From assembly GCA_024734555.1 (NCBI GenBank), contig JANPWX010019780.1, positions 109,305 to 173,304 on the forward strand: a stretch of DNA of 64,000 nucleotides. Direction: 5' to 3'. Under the pieces are notes generated by a model. The model searched no databases. It saw nothing but the letters and a program-made list of their open reading frames with translations, and was not told the origin of the DNA. Made by a program: the position numbers and the translations under genes. This document shows, piece after piece, positions 36,437 to 50,763 of this stretch. The DNA comes from Trochalopteron elliotii (lineage: Eukaryota > Chordata > Aves > Passeriformes > Leiothrichidae). Every line of letters starts with the position of its first letter. Within the stretch, counting starts at the first letter, position 1.

Positions 36437-39400
36437 TTTCCTTTTAGAATTTTTAATGGGAATGAATGCACCTATGCTGAAGTTGACTTCTTTCACACAA
36501 TAACCTGAAAAGGTCATCCAAAGCAATGTCAAAGCAAGTGTTAAGTGTTATGGTTCAGTGACAGCATAACAGAAAATTCTAGGAGGTTGTGCAATATATT
36601 TTGAAAAGCTAACATGAATACAAAGAAAGCTATCAAAAAATAAAAAATACAGGAATTTTGTTTTCACCAGTTCACACACTAAATTTCACTATGGATTTCC
36701 TGGTGACTCTGGTAGAGTCAAGCTTTTTTTGTAGTAAGAGAGAAGACCATCAGAAAATCAGAGTTGGGATGTCTGAGGCTTTGTTTCTGATGTCTGATAG
36801 GCAGCTTTAAACAGGGATTATAGTTGGATTTCAGAAGTTATTCATAAGGGGTGTCTTGAAACAGCCTGAGGGAGTACATCAAACACTCCTTGTTTGCATT
36901 TTAGTCTCCTGGCTCCTTGCATGAAAGAAGGAGTAAAGACTGCATGAAAAGCAGTTGTTTGTCACATTTCATCTATATAGCAACTAGGAATGGCAGAACT
37001 GAGACTCTGTAGAGCTAAGGCAAATTTTTACACACAAACTAAATTCAAGTACTTGATCTGCTCTGAAAAATATTAGGGCTTTCTAAAGTTTTCCTACTTT
37101 TGTCCTAGATCAAGCACCTAGAGTCTAGTCTTACTGTCATTGTTAGCTGGTTTGTATTGATAATATTCCACATATTTAAGATTATAAATTTTCTCACATC
37201 CTTTTTTTTCCCGTTACTTCTGTGCATGCTTATAAGTTTTTGCTCTTCAGTGACATTGGTAGCATCTTCACAGTGACTTCTACAGAAGACATCTTCGTGC
37301 ACTGTGCCCATACTGTTTGTGAACCTTTCAAATAATACTCAAGTTTGAAATCCAATGCTCATTCTAGTTCTTACTGGAGACCTTGCAAAATGCTAGATTT
37401 TTCCTCCCTGTAATAAAAGTCAACAGCTCATTTTAGAGAGCAGGTTTTTCCCCAGACTCTCTAAATTATTGAAAAGATGGTTAGAAATTTGAGAATATCA
37501 CCAAATTGTGATGAAAATCCAGTGGAGTTTCAGCTAAAGGCTGGTAATTTTGTAGAATGTAGTGGCTCATACAGACAGTTGTAAGAGTTGGAAATTGGAT
37601 ATTTTGATACTGGATGTTCCTTATATTCATACATCGCCCCAGAAATCTCACCACAGAGACTAAATCTTGTCGTAAGTCTGAATTTAGGTGAAAGTATGGT
37701 GTAACATTTTTAGTGTTTTCATGTGCTGTTTTTTATCCACAGGCTCCCAGCGTCCCTCTCTTAGCATTTAAAATGCATTTTCCTCTGCTGTTTTGAAAGT
37801 TCCAAGAGTGAGAACTTGGTGCAGTGCTTATCTCTTGCTGAGATGGTATTCTGCCATCCTTTGCTTTTTATAGTGCCTTTTATATTATTCTGGTCACTTC
37901 AGTGACAAACTTGCCTCTTAAAATTTCAAACACTGAGCTACTTGATATAGCAGTGTTTGGGCAACTCTATTTTTTTAGTTATGTATAGTGATTTAACTTT
38001 CCTACTGTCTCTTTTCTGACATTAGGTTGAGTGTTACTAACATTTAAACAAATTATAGGCTTCTGCTTACTCCTCTTTTTCTTCCCATGATTTGTACATA
38101 GCTTTACAAAGAAATGTTTGGAGTCATGTTGATACTACTGTAAAGAGCTTCCTACATATAGTGAAATCTTTATCTCCTAGAACTTGCTTAGCTTATTGTC
38201 TACTAGTATATTCACAATTTTTTCACTCCAGAAGATTTTTTTGCCGTATCCTTCCAAAAGACCAAACACTGTGCAAAAAAAAGAACCATGTTTCTTAGTA
38301 ATAACTATTTTATATATAACCCTAATAATTTCAATTCTTTTCTTAGAAGGATTGTTTCTGACAGTCTTGGTGTCAATTATGTTTTTACTCCTTTGCAAAC
38401 TTAATCTTTGTTTCTGCTTTTGCAAATTTTATGTAGGCGGAATATTGTCTTTAGAGGAGATTGTTAGTGTAAACATTTGAAATTCATGTAATATTCTCGG
38501 TATCTGGTCTTCTTGGATGCACCAGAGACTCATTATCAATCTGTGTATAGGTGTCATTCAGATGAATCGTAAGCACATTGTTTACTTGTTGATTCCATCC
38601 TGGTTAATTGCACCAGGGAGTGAGGTACTTTGAGTAGGGAAGGGAAGACATTGATTCCTCTTCAGTAACAAAGTTTAATCCCTTCCTTTTCTTTTGTAAG
38701 TAATTGATTTTAAAAATATAAAATAAAAAATGTGAAAACTGATAATATTTTTCTATCTCTGGCAGCATAAAGATTTTGCTGAAGAGGTTTATATTGCATG
38801 TTTTTGGTGTGCAAGTGCCCAGAGAATATTCCTCTAAATGTGGGAAAAAAAAAAAAAAAGGGAGGGGGATTTATTTTTAACGTAACTTTCATTTATGAAA
38901 AAACATAGAAGAGGAGAATTTTGATCAGTTGTATCACAGCTGAAAGACTCAACATTGTTCAATTCTTGAGATTGAAAACATGCTTACTAAATTATTTCAA
39001 GACCTTGAACAGATTCCATAAAACAAAGTGCTAGTAGCTATTACCAACTATGTATGGTGTGTTGTAGTTCTGTTTCAATAATGCTATTAATATTCACCAA
39101 ATTGAGCTGTGTCAAGTGTTCTTGATAATATATGTATTAGATATTACAATACCCAGTATGAGCAGACCAAAAGAAAGTAATTATTATAAAGCTTGCTAAT
39201 TTCGCACCTGCATTCAATTTGTCATTTTCATTGTCTTTAAGTTATAATATTGAAAATAAAATTCATCTTACAAATTCGAAGGGCTGTGATCTATCTGAAA
39301 ATGTCAACAACAGAGGAAGAAGCAGGCAGGGAATTCATTTACAGACTTCATAGCAGGTTCTGTGTCTGACTTTTTTAGTCCATGTGGGTACTTATGGGAA

Positions 39401-42284
39401 ATAACCTTATCTTTTTCAGTTTCGTTATTTTAATACTAATGCCTCATTGTTTTGGTTTCTTTTAATTCCACCTTGAAAGCCAATGCCAACGCCAGCTTAA
39501 AAATGCAGCATTTCAATGATATTCAGGATTCCTACCAGAGATATTGACACACTGGAGACATGGAGACGCTGCAGCTGGGTCCTGGAAGATATCAGCTCTG
39601 AAAGGAGTAAAATGTCTATATACCTGGCCAGGTTAAGGTCTATCTGGTATCCACATCTTGACTCTATCATAGTGAAGGAGTCTTCTTCAGTTATTCCACA
39701 CAGAAATGCAATGGGAAAGAGACAGGAGGGAGATAGCCAACAGTCAAGGCTAATGAAACCTACACAAAGAAATTGTATTCTGTCCCTATCCCAAAGTTAA
39801 ACCAAGCTCATTTTTGAATACCTGACAGGATTCCCAAAATCTCATTTGCAGAAGTGTTGAGTATTTGCAGTTAAAATTGAAAACAATGCAAACAGCCTTT
39901 TAAATGTGTTAACTACTATGTGCTGTTGCATTTTCTGAAAACCCCGAAGTATTGATGTTTTGACTTGGGAAGTCAGAGTTTATGGGTACCTTTGCTAGAT
40001 TTTGACACTAAATTTTAGAGGTTCTTCTTCAGCTTTCACAAGAATGAAGCATGAATATGGATTCTTATATGCAGTAACAGAAATCACAATGTATGTATGC
40101 AGTATTAGTTAATTGGATAGTGTTTTAGAACTGAACCCTATGCAAAGCGTGTCCAAAACAACGAGGAGAAAAAAAATATTGAACTTATATTTATGTAGAT
40201 GCATACCAGCATTTTAGTGAATTAAATAATAATTTCAAAAATAAAGAAAAAAGGGATGTAATCTTCAATAGAAAATATCCATGTTGAAATTGAAATATGT
40301 GTGTCCACCTGTGTGAATCAAGGTTGTACAAGAAATCTGAATTCTAGATTTTAGTATTTTTGGGTGTTTGACGCTGCAAACTTATAATTATTCTATTGAT
40401 GTTGAATATAAATGTTGTAATGTTTTGCTGTGAGATGACTGACTTTGAATCGAATAGTTCTCTCTGGAAAGGTAATGAAGCATCCTGCTGGAGAGTCATC
40501 TAGAACAACACTTGTTATTTCTTTGCTTTCTTCCATTAAATATCTTCATGTGAAGCAATGGTGGCTTTCTTATATATTGACAGTGCTGGTAATAAGAACC
40601 TGAGTGACTCCAGCTGGCTAAACTAATTTCATATCAAAAGTATTTTTACCCCACCTAAATCAGAATTATCATGTTCAGAGAAAATCAGCCTATGACTAAT
40701 AGACCTTTTTGTTTCTCAATGTCTTCTTTTGTCTCTTAGGAACTCCAATTATTGTTTGCATTAAGTCTCTGTGGAATCATCCCAGTAGTCTGCATGAGGA
40801 TGTGCTGGAGCAGACCATGCCATGCAATAACTTTCTCTGCCAGCAAAGGAAAAAGAAGGAACTGTTGAGTTGAACCCAAGGCTGATATTACACACATTGT
40901 TTCCTAAGGTTTGCAAGTTACAAGCAGGGTTTAAAATATGTGAATCTCACATTTCTTTTGGTATTGCTAATGTCTATCTTAGTGCTTAGTTATTTGCTTT
41001 ACCTCAGTAATAATAAAGCTATACTTGCAGCAACCTTAATCTTGGCTATGTGTGCTTGCTTTGGATGTAGTCTATAGTTACAGAAATATTTATTAAACAT
41101 TTCCTTCCATGTGTGGTAGAATGATGATTCATAGCTGCTTTACATAAGATAGTTTTGGGGAATATTATATACCCTAACTCTTTCTTTTAAACACAATACA
41201 TATTACAGTAAAAATTGCTGTAAAATAAAAAGGAAGACTATATTTCACTTGTGATGCAAGAGCCTTCACAGGAGATGCTCTTTAATTTAGTCCTTAAATC
41301 ACCCAGTTGTGCATGAATATTCCAAGACTTTATACATTAGTAATATGTAAGATAGCACTATCATCTAAAAGCTTTGCAGTACCACAGTTATAGCAGCATG
41401 AGGTGAGCTATTCTTATTGTTACCTTGTCTTTCAAGTAGCCAACTGAACAATTCAATACAGATTTTTTCTTCTGTTGTTGAAAAATAAATGGCAGCAATA
41501 GCAGCATATGTTCAATGCACCCTGCTGTTTTCAGTCCTTTCACATCCATGGAGCTGGATGATCCTTGGCCCAGTGTACTCAAGGACATTGTGTTGTGTTA
41601 TGTGCAGAAGGTATGTATAATATTCTCTGGAGAATAAGTAGCAATTCAGAGGCTTATTTTTCTTTTGACATATATAGATGTCATTAAATATTAAAGAAAA
41701 TCCTGCTTAATGGTTTTACTGTACACTCAATTAATGGTGTGGCAAAGTTAATTGTAGATAATTTTCAAATCAAGGGCAAATAGAATTTCATTTACAAACC
41801 AACTGTTAAAAGTTGCAATTGGAAATTCTGAAATTATTCTTCTTACTCTAGTTACTTTTTTATTGTGATAGTTCCAAGGGAACCATGGTTCTTGTTCTTG
41901 ATATATGCACATCAGAAGTATAGTTATCATCTGCCCCACGGAGCCTATAATCAGAGCAGCAGCAAAAGGACGCAAGAAAAGGGGAGCTAGGAATCTCACT
42001 GTATTAAGAAATCCACTCTGATTAGCGTAATAGCCAACTACAACTGTGTCAATTAATCTAGCACCTTTCTTTCAAAGCCCCCTACAAAAATAAATACGGA
42101 ATTTTTTTAATGGTAATGGTGGTTTTATGCAATTATGAATTAAAAAATTAAGCTCTGGAGTGTCTGGAAAAATTCTCATGTAGAATAAGGGTAACAAGAG
42201 GAAGGAAGGCAAGAAAACAGTTTGGTCCTTGAAAATATTTTTGTTTACATCCTACTCCCTCATTAGGAATAAACCTTAAGTGAC
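36437..42284. other. Unique AT-rich noncoding DNA
   Basis: No dispersed repeat was recognised. It contains an A15 run at 38847-38861 and a possible terminal exon at 40740-41035. Open frames are short and unassigned. Confidence 0.6.
40740..41035 (+). ncRNA. Weak candidate terminal exon with poly(A) signal
   Basis: A long pyrimidine-rich acceptor (CTTCTTTTGTCTCTTAG, ending 40739) is followed by sequence open in two frames for about 45 codons, closing with TGA near 40871-40904. An AATAAA occurs at about 41011-41016, followed by a GT-rich stretch (TATGTGTGCTTGCTTTGG). Acceptor, short frame, poly(A) signal and GT-rich element in this order fit the last exon of a transcript, perhaps a lncRNA. No homology is claimed and chance is quite possible. 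Confidence 0.2.
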
Positions 42285-42935
42285 TGGTTGTGCTGGTACA
42301 GTTAATTTTCTGCATAATATTTAGTGTGAAGTGGTATCTTGGGTTTGTGCTGAAAAGAGTGTTGATACCACAAGGATGCTTTTGTTACTGCTGAGCAGCA
42401 TTCGCACAGGGCCATGGCAGACCCATGGTCTCTGCTGCCCCTCACCACTTCCCACCAGCAAGATTGGGAATGTACAAGGAGCTGGGAGGGAACACAACCA
42501 ACACAGCTGACTTCAGCTGACTCCAGCTGTATCCCACACCATATGACATTATGCTCAGCACATAAACCAGGAGAAAAGCTGGCTGGGAGCTACTGCTCAA
42601 GAACTGACTGGACATCAGCTAATTGGTCATGAGGAATTGGTTTTCACTGACAAGACTTATCTTTTTTGTCTTTTATTTCCTCTTCTTTGTTGTTGTTTTT
42701 GTTTGTTGTTGTTTTTGTCATCATTGTTGTTATTTCATTACAATTTTATTTTATTTTATTTATTTTATTTTATTTTTTTAATTTAATTACATTTCTTTCA
42801 TTTAATTTCTTTCTATTACTAAACTCTCTTTATCTCACCCTGCAAGTTTTCTGACTTTCAGCCTTCCAGTTCTCATACCCGTATCCTGATGGGTTGGGAG
42901 CAACTAAGCAGGTGGAACTCTTACCTAGCAATTGC
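42285..42935 (+). mobile_element. Old ERVL-type LTR, plus strand, degraded 3' end
   Basis: It begins TGGTTGTGCTGGTACAGTTA and follows the order of a widespread avian ERVL LTR: a GTGCTGAAAAGAGTGTTGAT block, GTTACTGCTGAGCAG, CATATGACATTATGCTCAGC and a TATA-equivalent ACATAAA near 42560. After a low-complexity expansion come ACTAAACTCTCTTTATCTCA and the tail to about 42905-42935. The 3' end is too diverged to place and no target duplication was found. The family is shared widely among birds, so this copy may predate songbirds. Confidence 0.75.
42740..42783. repeat. (TTTTA)n expansion inside the LTR
   Basis: Imperfect TTTTA units lie inside the ERVL-type LTR, next to GTT-rich sequence (42688-42735). 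Confidence 0.9.
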
Positions 42936-45900
42936 AAGTATTTAGTATTTGTATAATGTTTCTGGTTTGATTTTGGTTTTTTTCATTCTCAGGGAAAATC
43001 AGAATATTAATCTGTTTTTAAGTCAGATTTTAATGACTCATTCATTGGTTTTATGGAAGTTTGAAAGCATTGGATGAAGCCCCAAGGTGAAGATGTCTAA
43101 AACAATGGTATTTAGGGAAAAAGTTGATATTCTATTTGTTTTGGGTTTTTTAATTATACTTCAATCAAATAAAGAGAATGGCTGACATTTTTTCTAATAG
43201 GCAGAGATAATACTGAAGAAAGAAGTCTTAAAAAGTTATGCAGTTCAACTATAATTTATGTCTTTGAGTGCAATGAAGCAATACACTTAGCTTCTTAAGT
43301 AATTATTTGTTTTACGTTATTCTCACCTCTTTGCCACAGCTGCCTTTTCCATTCGCTTGCAGCTACTTCTCTGGAGTACAAAATCATAATGAATCTCTAT
43401 ATCATACAGAGTTTGGAGGACTTATTCATTTTTCCTGCAAAAGTTAAATAAAGTACAAAACTTTCAGCCCATCAATCCTTTAGCAAGCTGTCCAAGATGA
43501 CATTTCATTAGCAGATTTTGTCAGTGGATAAATTGTACAGCATGCTCTGAAGAAAAGGTGGAAAACATCCAGTCCTTTTTCATTAGATCCATCTGAAGCT
43601 GAACCACTGGAGATTACACACAAAAAGCACATAAGACAGAAAAAATGCTATTCTGTCTATAAACTGCATTAATCATTCATTTCCTTCTGAGTGCTTTGAG
43701 TCACTGCCCCTTCTCTGGTTAGGCCCAAAACTGGCAATTTAATTTTGAGCTGCATGACAGATACATTTCAAGGAAAATCACAGACATAATGACTCCTGCC
43801 AAGCTTGATAAAGTCCTCATTTGTCAATTAAGGAGCTTCCAATAAAGCAAGATGGATAGAGCAAAATGGGACAAATCACATGATGCTACGAACAGAGTTA
43901 GGGTTGACAGGATTTTTCCCCTCTTTCTCTCATGCATGCACAACCACATATTCCCCGAAACAAACGCACATGCACATGCACACCCCCTCACGCATGTTCT
44001 TCATGTTGATTCTGGGAATAGAAGTAATTAGGGGGCTTTTATTCCCTGGTATGAACTAATTACCTAAGGGACTGGAATTACTTTGCTGGTACACAGTAAG
44101 TGTCAAAGACTTGACCAAGGATAATAAATACCTGGGGAGTCACCCATGTAATACAGTGTCAAAATGATCTTTTTCTTAGTGAAATTTTTACAGGCTATGT
44201 TGAAAATCAGTGTTCTAATAAAAGTGAGCTATGAAAAGGAATAGCAGTGCAGCAAAATCTAATGAATTCCTGGAAAATGTGCTACATAAACAAGTGAAGC
44301 TCTGACAACATAGAAGAGACACACTGTGGTAGTTTAAGGACCAACTTAAATTAGTGATAGGCGAATTAGAGGGGCACTGTCAGATAAAAATTGTGGATCC
44401 AATACAGTGTTAAGTCAGTGGATGTATTAGATATTGAAAAGTAATTTTCAATACAAAAAACATCAATACAAAAACATCAGTGCTGAGGACTTCCTAATCA
44501 GAATTCACTGGCAAACTTTATTTTCAGATGTAGCCTAGGATAACAAAGCCTAGAATAGCCTGGGGTAAGAATAAATGTGCATAAGTGCATATGCACCTTT
44601 TTGCATAATTAGTCATTGAAGTAATTTTTGGAAGAGATTGCACACCAAATTTTTCTATTAGGTGGTGAGAGCACAAGTATTTCTGGGAGCTCTACACCTG
44701 TTTAAAGCATCAAAATTTACTGATTTTACTTGGCACTTTTGATGATAGCAGTAGGAACTGATTCATAAATTTTGCTTTACTGATTCCTGCTCCTGTTTTG
44801 ACTTTGCCCCCTTTCTACATTTCTAGTATTTTAACCTATCCATCTCTATCACTTCCCACCACTAAGAATGGTTTCTTTTATTCCCTAAGAGAAATGACCA
44901 GATATACAGAAGTCATACATATTTTTCCTTCCAGACGTATTTTTTCTTTTAGTCATATTTTTCTTTCCCGATTATTTCTACTAAACATTCTTGTTTAGGC
45001 TAATTGAAAGAGAAATGGTTAGATGTTACTGTCCCACAATGAAAAATTGTGAAGTACTGCAGTTTGTGCTAGATTCCCAACAGATTTCTTGGACAGCTGG
45101 TGCCCTTACTTTCTGATGTACTTGATTCCACCTCCAATGAAGGTTTTTTCTGATGTTTGAAGTAAACAAAGCCGTAAGTCCTCATATTCTTTGTATTCTA
45201 TCAGTGTCTAGAGTTCCACCATAAGAGAAACAGATCATAAACTTGAGTAGACTTATAACCTCAAGATTCAGACGAAGAGTGTGAGAGTTCAGAAATGGTG
45301 GAAAGTCATCTTTATCCTCTCCTTCCACTTTTTAGCTTAAGAAACACAGATAATGTCCTCATGTCCCAAGTACTTGCTAACAGGCTCCTCCCTGAATTTT
45401 AGCATTTGAAAGCATTCAAGTTCTTCATTGCAGAGAAATTTTCACTTTGGAACAAACTTGATCTTTATTTTCTCTAATATTTTACATAATATCTGAAATA
45501 CCCAATATTAACAAGTGCTTTCTACTAGAAAACTTTTCTCTCTCAGTTTCATTTGATGATGACACAATTTTTTAACATCAGTCACTTGATTTGTCTCTTG
45601 TGTTTTATAAATATGCTTGAAAATTGATTTCAGAAAATGATCTAGAAATCAGAAAATGTATAGGCATGAATTTAGTTTTTGTATACTCATTGATTAACCA
45701 ACATATTTTGAAATTTGCACCTGAACGTGAAAATAATGATCATGCTGAAAAGGGTCACTTAAAGAACATTTGTAGACCTGCAAGTGAAGACAGCAGATAC
45801 CTGACATCATAAAGAAATGAATTGCATTGAAAGATACTGTCTTTTCTCAGATTCTAACCTTTTTATAGTCATATATGTGCTGAATTTTTACTAAAATATT

Positions 45901-48900
45901 GCAGATTTTTTCTTATTTTATTTACAGATTATGTTTTAAAGCTCCTGTTGAAACACTAAGAATATCTTGGCTTTCATGACACAGTCATTAGGAAGATTGC
46001 TTCATTTTTTATATATGTCCAACTGCGCTCTTACAAAGTGCATTATGTCTGAAAGACACTCTTGTTGAAAAAAAAGTGAGAAAGAAGCAGCTGGTGTAAA
46101 TGCATCCTTTGCTAGTATAAGGAAAACCAGTGAAAAACCAGTGATATTTAAGGAATGAAATTCTCTATCAATCAGCATCTTATAGGTGATTCTCAAGATA
46201 TTCCTTTTAAAGGCCTAAAGTGGTATTTTGGTTGGCTTAATAAAGTTGTGTTGAAAAATAATTCTGTCAAGTTCAAATTTTAGCCCAGGGAATCTCTGGC
46301 TCTGTTTGAACTGCTTTCTGAGAAATGTGAACACAGAAAATATTCCATGAGACACTTCCATCTCCCATAGACCTTGAAGGAATATGAGCATTGTCATACT
46401 TATTTTCTCCATATTTTCCATGTATTGCACTCAGGAAGGCAGAAAGCCTCCTTGCAGTCACAGAACAGGCTCTGGCGGCTTTTTCTCAGCTGCACTTTAC
46501 CAGTTGGCCAGAGGTTGCACAGGGATGAGAGAGCATTATTCCTGCTGTGCTTCTCAGGTGGCAAAGGAGGTTATTGTCCCTCAACAGGGAATGAAGAATG
46601 CTGGTGTACTTCACCTCTGTAGAACAAAAATGTTCTCAGCAGACTATTCAGAAGTTTGAAAGTCTAAATCAGACCACATGTGGAACTGAGGAAAGAACAA
46701 GAGGTGTCAAAAACTCAAGGTAGTTCTCACCCACAGGCCTAACTTAGAGCAGTTGAAAGTACAGTGGAACCCACTGAGACAACGAACCTTTAGTCTCTTT
46801 AGGAGAGACTACTACACGAGAAAAAGATGATAAGTACCTGTGCAAAATTAAAAAACAGAAACAGAGCTGTTGTTTATGTGGGTATGAATATGTCATATGA
46901 GATAATACTTTACTTAACATACTTTAGTGAAAAGGAACTGGTTTAGACTATGATCTTGAGGAACTTGTTTACTTTGCTAAAACTTAAATAATTTTCATGA
47001 AATAATTACATTTAATTGTAATTTCAAGGAAGGTAAAAGCCTTCAAAATAATTTTAACAGCATTAATCAATCAATAGGTGGAGCCACTAAATGGTACAAG
47101 GCTCCTCCAAAAATAAAAATAAAGTTCCTATTTGCAAGCATTTTCTTCACAATACCCTTATTTTTTACCCTTCATAAAATTATATTTGGATCATATGTAT
47201 TGCAGGAAAACCATGGTAACTATACAAATGTTAGTATAAAATCATAGCCAAAATGTTGTATTTCAAGATAATCTTTGTTGGTGTGTTTATGAAAAGCTTA
47301 TTGCAATTATTTATGTATTATAAATACAAATAAACTATACTACGGATTTATCTCAGTATCTCTATAATATCCTAAATTTTCTTAATGCACTAATATCTTT
47401 TATAATTTCTTCTTAATGAATGTTACAGCGTTATTTTCTAAGTACTCAGATTTTAAGCATTTTGATTCAAGGCTGTTGGCATTTGTAAACAACTGTCAAT
47501 TGAGTTTCTTACCAGATTTGAGAAAATGTTCAAACCATTTCACTACATTTTGCCCTTTGGGTTTTTTTCAGAAGAAATTTGTCACTTTTACTGGTACTTG
47601 ATAAAAAGCTTTTTTATTCCCAATGAGTTTTAGTATTTATCGGATCATTTGGTCTTCTGAAAATTAATAACTAGGCACAAGAGGTTTGAATATGCTCACA
47701 GAGGTGAATAATAATTTTAAAAATACGCTACCAAAACTTTGACTTTTTAAGCATCTAAAAAGTGTGAATATGGAGAATTCAGATTTCTTTCTCTTGCTGA
47801 GACCAATGATGACATCAGTGAATATTTCAGTAGTTCTGATTTGGATCCCTGCTGAAGCACACAGCTTCTAAACAGTGAAAGAGAATATAAGAAGTAACTC
47901 TTGTTGAATTTACTTGTTTATTTTTTTTCAGGTTGGTTTGATGACCTGTAGTTGGTATGTTCCAATTAGGTAAGGATGAAGGATCATGAAAGTCTAACAG
48001 CAGGTCTCAAATAGCATATAGAAAAGGTTGAATTAATTATTTTTCCAATAATAGCTCTAATTTTTTTTAATGAGAGCTATATAAGATGAAACTTTTGGTT
48101 TAGAAAGTTTAAATATTCATCATACCTCAGGTAACTTCTTCATTTCTTCTGGAAATAAAACATGTTTCTTGCAACCACAAACTTATCTGTTTGTCTTACA
48201 ACATTTTACAATACTTCCCAATTAACCGTGCTACATTGTCCCAGTTGCTAGGTGAAAACTTTACCTTCATTAGGTTTATATTACAATTCCAATAGTCTGC
48301 TAGGGAACAGAGATTTGGATTTACAGTGTGATCAAAAGTCTTAATGTTAACCACCTGTTTGGTGCTGCAATACTCACTCTGTTTAATGAAATTAAGGTTG
48401 TGGTGGGAATCCAAGAAGATCATCTGATCACAGATTATATAGGTCATCTAAACCATATATCCTGTTTCTCCTTTTTTTTTTTTTTAATGTGTTTATCCTC
48501 CATTTAGATCTTTCAGCTGTCTATAAGATAATGGTAATGACATATTTAAACAGATGTTTGGAGCACAAGATTCTACTATTTTGGTCTTTTTACTTTGCTA
48601 AAGACTAGTATACAGTGTTGGCTAGAAACAAGACAACTTTGAAAAATCTTAACATCCTTGTTTGGTAGCTCTCACATAATTTTGCATTTAGAGCATTTAG
48701 TAAGATTAGGATGCCTAAGACAGAGGTCTTGACTGATAATTCAGTGACTACCATTGGCACTTTAAGACATAAGACCAACACCAATACCAAAGTGCACAGG
48801 TAACTGAGAAAATATGCCCTACCTGAAAGTAAATGACACATTTTTCTTTCCTCTCTAAGACATTCAGACTTGAAATTTACAATAATACACAAGTTGCAAA

Positions 48901-50763
48901 CAGATAGTCATTAAAAATTAATCTCTCCATTAAAATGCCTTTGTGACTAGTAGGAAGAAACCCTTGCCTACAGTGCTGTAAATCTTACTGCTAGCACTAA
49001 GCCCTTCTAATTATGGGCTAGACTAATGAAACATGATAAAATTTATGTGCAAATCAGACTAGTGTGATTTTTTTTTAAATTTCATCTTTGGCATGGAACT
49101 AAATAATGAATCTCTAAAGGAATATAAATGATCAAGTAGATGAAAACAATATACTGCTCTTCTAAGTATCCTTATTCTAAATAGTTGTAGGTGATCTGTT
49201 TCTGTTGATTCAGAAAACAAAGAAATTGAAATAAAATCTAGCTGTCTGCAACTACTTACTATCAAATCACTTAGCAATGCAGTTCATTTGCAATTTTATT
49301 TAAATTCCCTATGAGAACTTCTTTTTAAAATTATTTTTAATTTTTCCCCCTTCTCTTCTGTTGTTGCAGCAGATGCTTTAGTTCTCTTGCTTTAAATAAA
49401 TAGGTATATGACTATAATTCAGAAGGATTTAAGAAAACTGTGACCACAGGGTCTTTATTTTGATCATGTCTTAAAAACTACAATCAGAAATGTTTCTGCT
49501 AGTATATGAATGGTAACAGTATTTTAGTTGCAAGAATCTTTACATTTTAAAGGAAACAAGAATTTAGAAGACAAATATTTTTTTCAGATTTAAGTGAGTC
49601 AGATTTCTACACTCCTTCACAATGTGGTCCTGCGTGTTGAAGTGTGTTTCTGAAATTCATGAAACAAATTATTGATGATTTCAATTGTTTTCAGTCCTCA
49701 TCTGTTCTTTGACTCAAAATTCTGTTGTTTAGCATTCTGTTTTTATGAGCAATAGGTATTGAAGATTAGGTAGATCACTGCTTTAAAGGATACTTGAAAA
49801 AAATTATATCAAGCATTATCTCTGGTCTAGAGTGTTATTTGTTAGGAATGGTCTCTGTAATTCACAGTTTCTAGAGACCAAATTTATATATTTAGGCCAA
49901 AGTTTAGTCATATTTTTTTCTGAAAAAATTTATATTGTTAACTGTGTTTTTGAAACTAACAATCCCTTACATCTCAAAGAATAACAGTTGGTGAAAAAAA
50001 CCCATAATCTCTAAGGAAATGTCGTGCATTTGAAAGACATTTCAGAGATAAATGACTTCCTTATTATAACTGTGTGAAAAGTACCCTGATGATAAAAGAA
50101 AATACATATACCTAAAGGAATTTATGGGAATTAGAGCTTTATCCCACTGAAAATCATAATGATAATAACACTTCAAAAATGCTAGTACTGCATGCAGAAT
50201 GCTTAACTGTGAGTATGTATTTATCTCTCAAGGAAAACAGCATCTACACATTAAATGGCTGGAATACTGGTGATGAGAAAATTACTGGAATACATGCCTC
50301 AGAGAGAGAAGAATTTGTATAAAAAGTCAGTAATGATACTCAAATATTATTGAGAAAAAGTGTAATATAATTGGGAGCTACATGAGAAGCTAAGCGTCAC
50401 TGAATTCATCAGTGACAGGGCTAGGGTCAATCCACCCAGAACCCTAAAGTAATTGGAAGTTCACCCTGAAGTAGTTGGTTACTGACATGTCTAGATTCAA
50501 TCAAAAGTCAATAATGAGCCAGAAATACTAGTCCCCATGACCTATCTGTGTGAAATAATGTCATCAATTTTAGAGAACATATGAAATACAAGATTCAGTA
50601 TGTGGACTACAAAGAAAGGTGAATATTTTGATCTTTTATCAAATGGGAATGATCTTTTGTTTCCTTCTGCATCACCAGTTCAGACAGTAGGTATGTATGT
50701 TTTCAGTACCCTTCAGTACCTTAAAGCAGGCACAGGAATACATGCATTTAAGGTTTTAGCATG
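42936..50763. other. Unique noncoding DNA with a constrained-looking patch
   Basis: No gene or dispersed repeat was recognised over 7.8 kb. The segment 43440-44100 has balanced, non-repetitive composition with homeodomain-like cores (CAATTA, TAATTA) and looks like a conserved noncoding element. At 43930-43998 there is an alternating CA/TG-rich patch (GCACATGCACATGCACA). Confidence 0.55.

Noticed and set aside
43930..43998. CA/TG alternation as a Z-DNA element
   Set aside because: It is too interrupted to claim.
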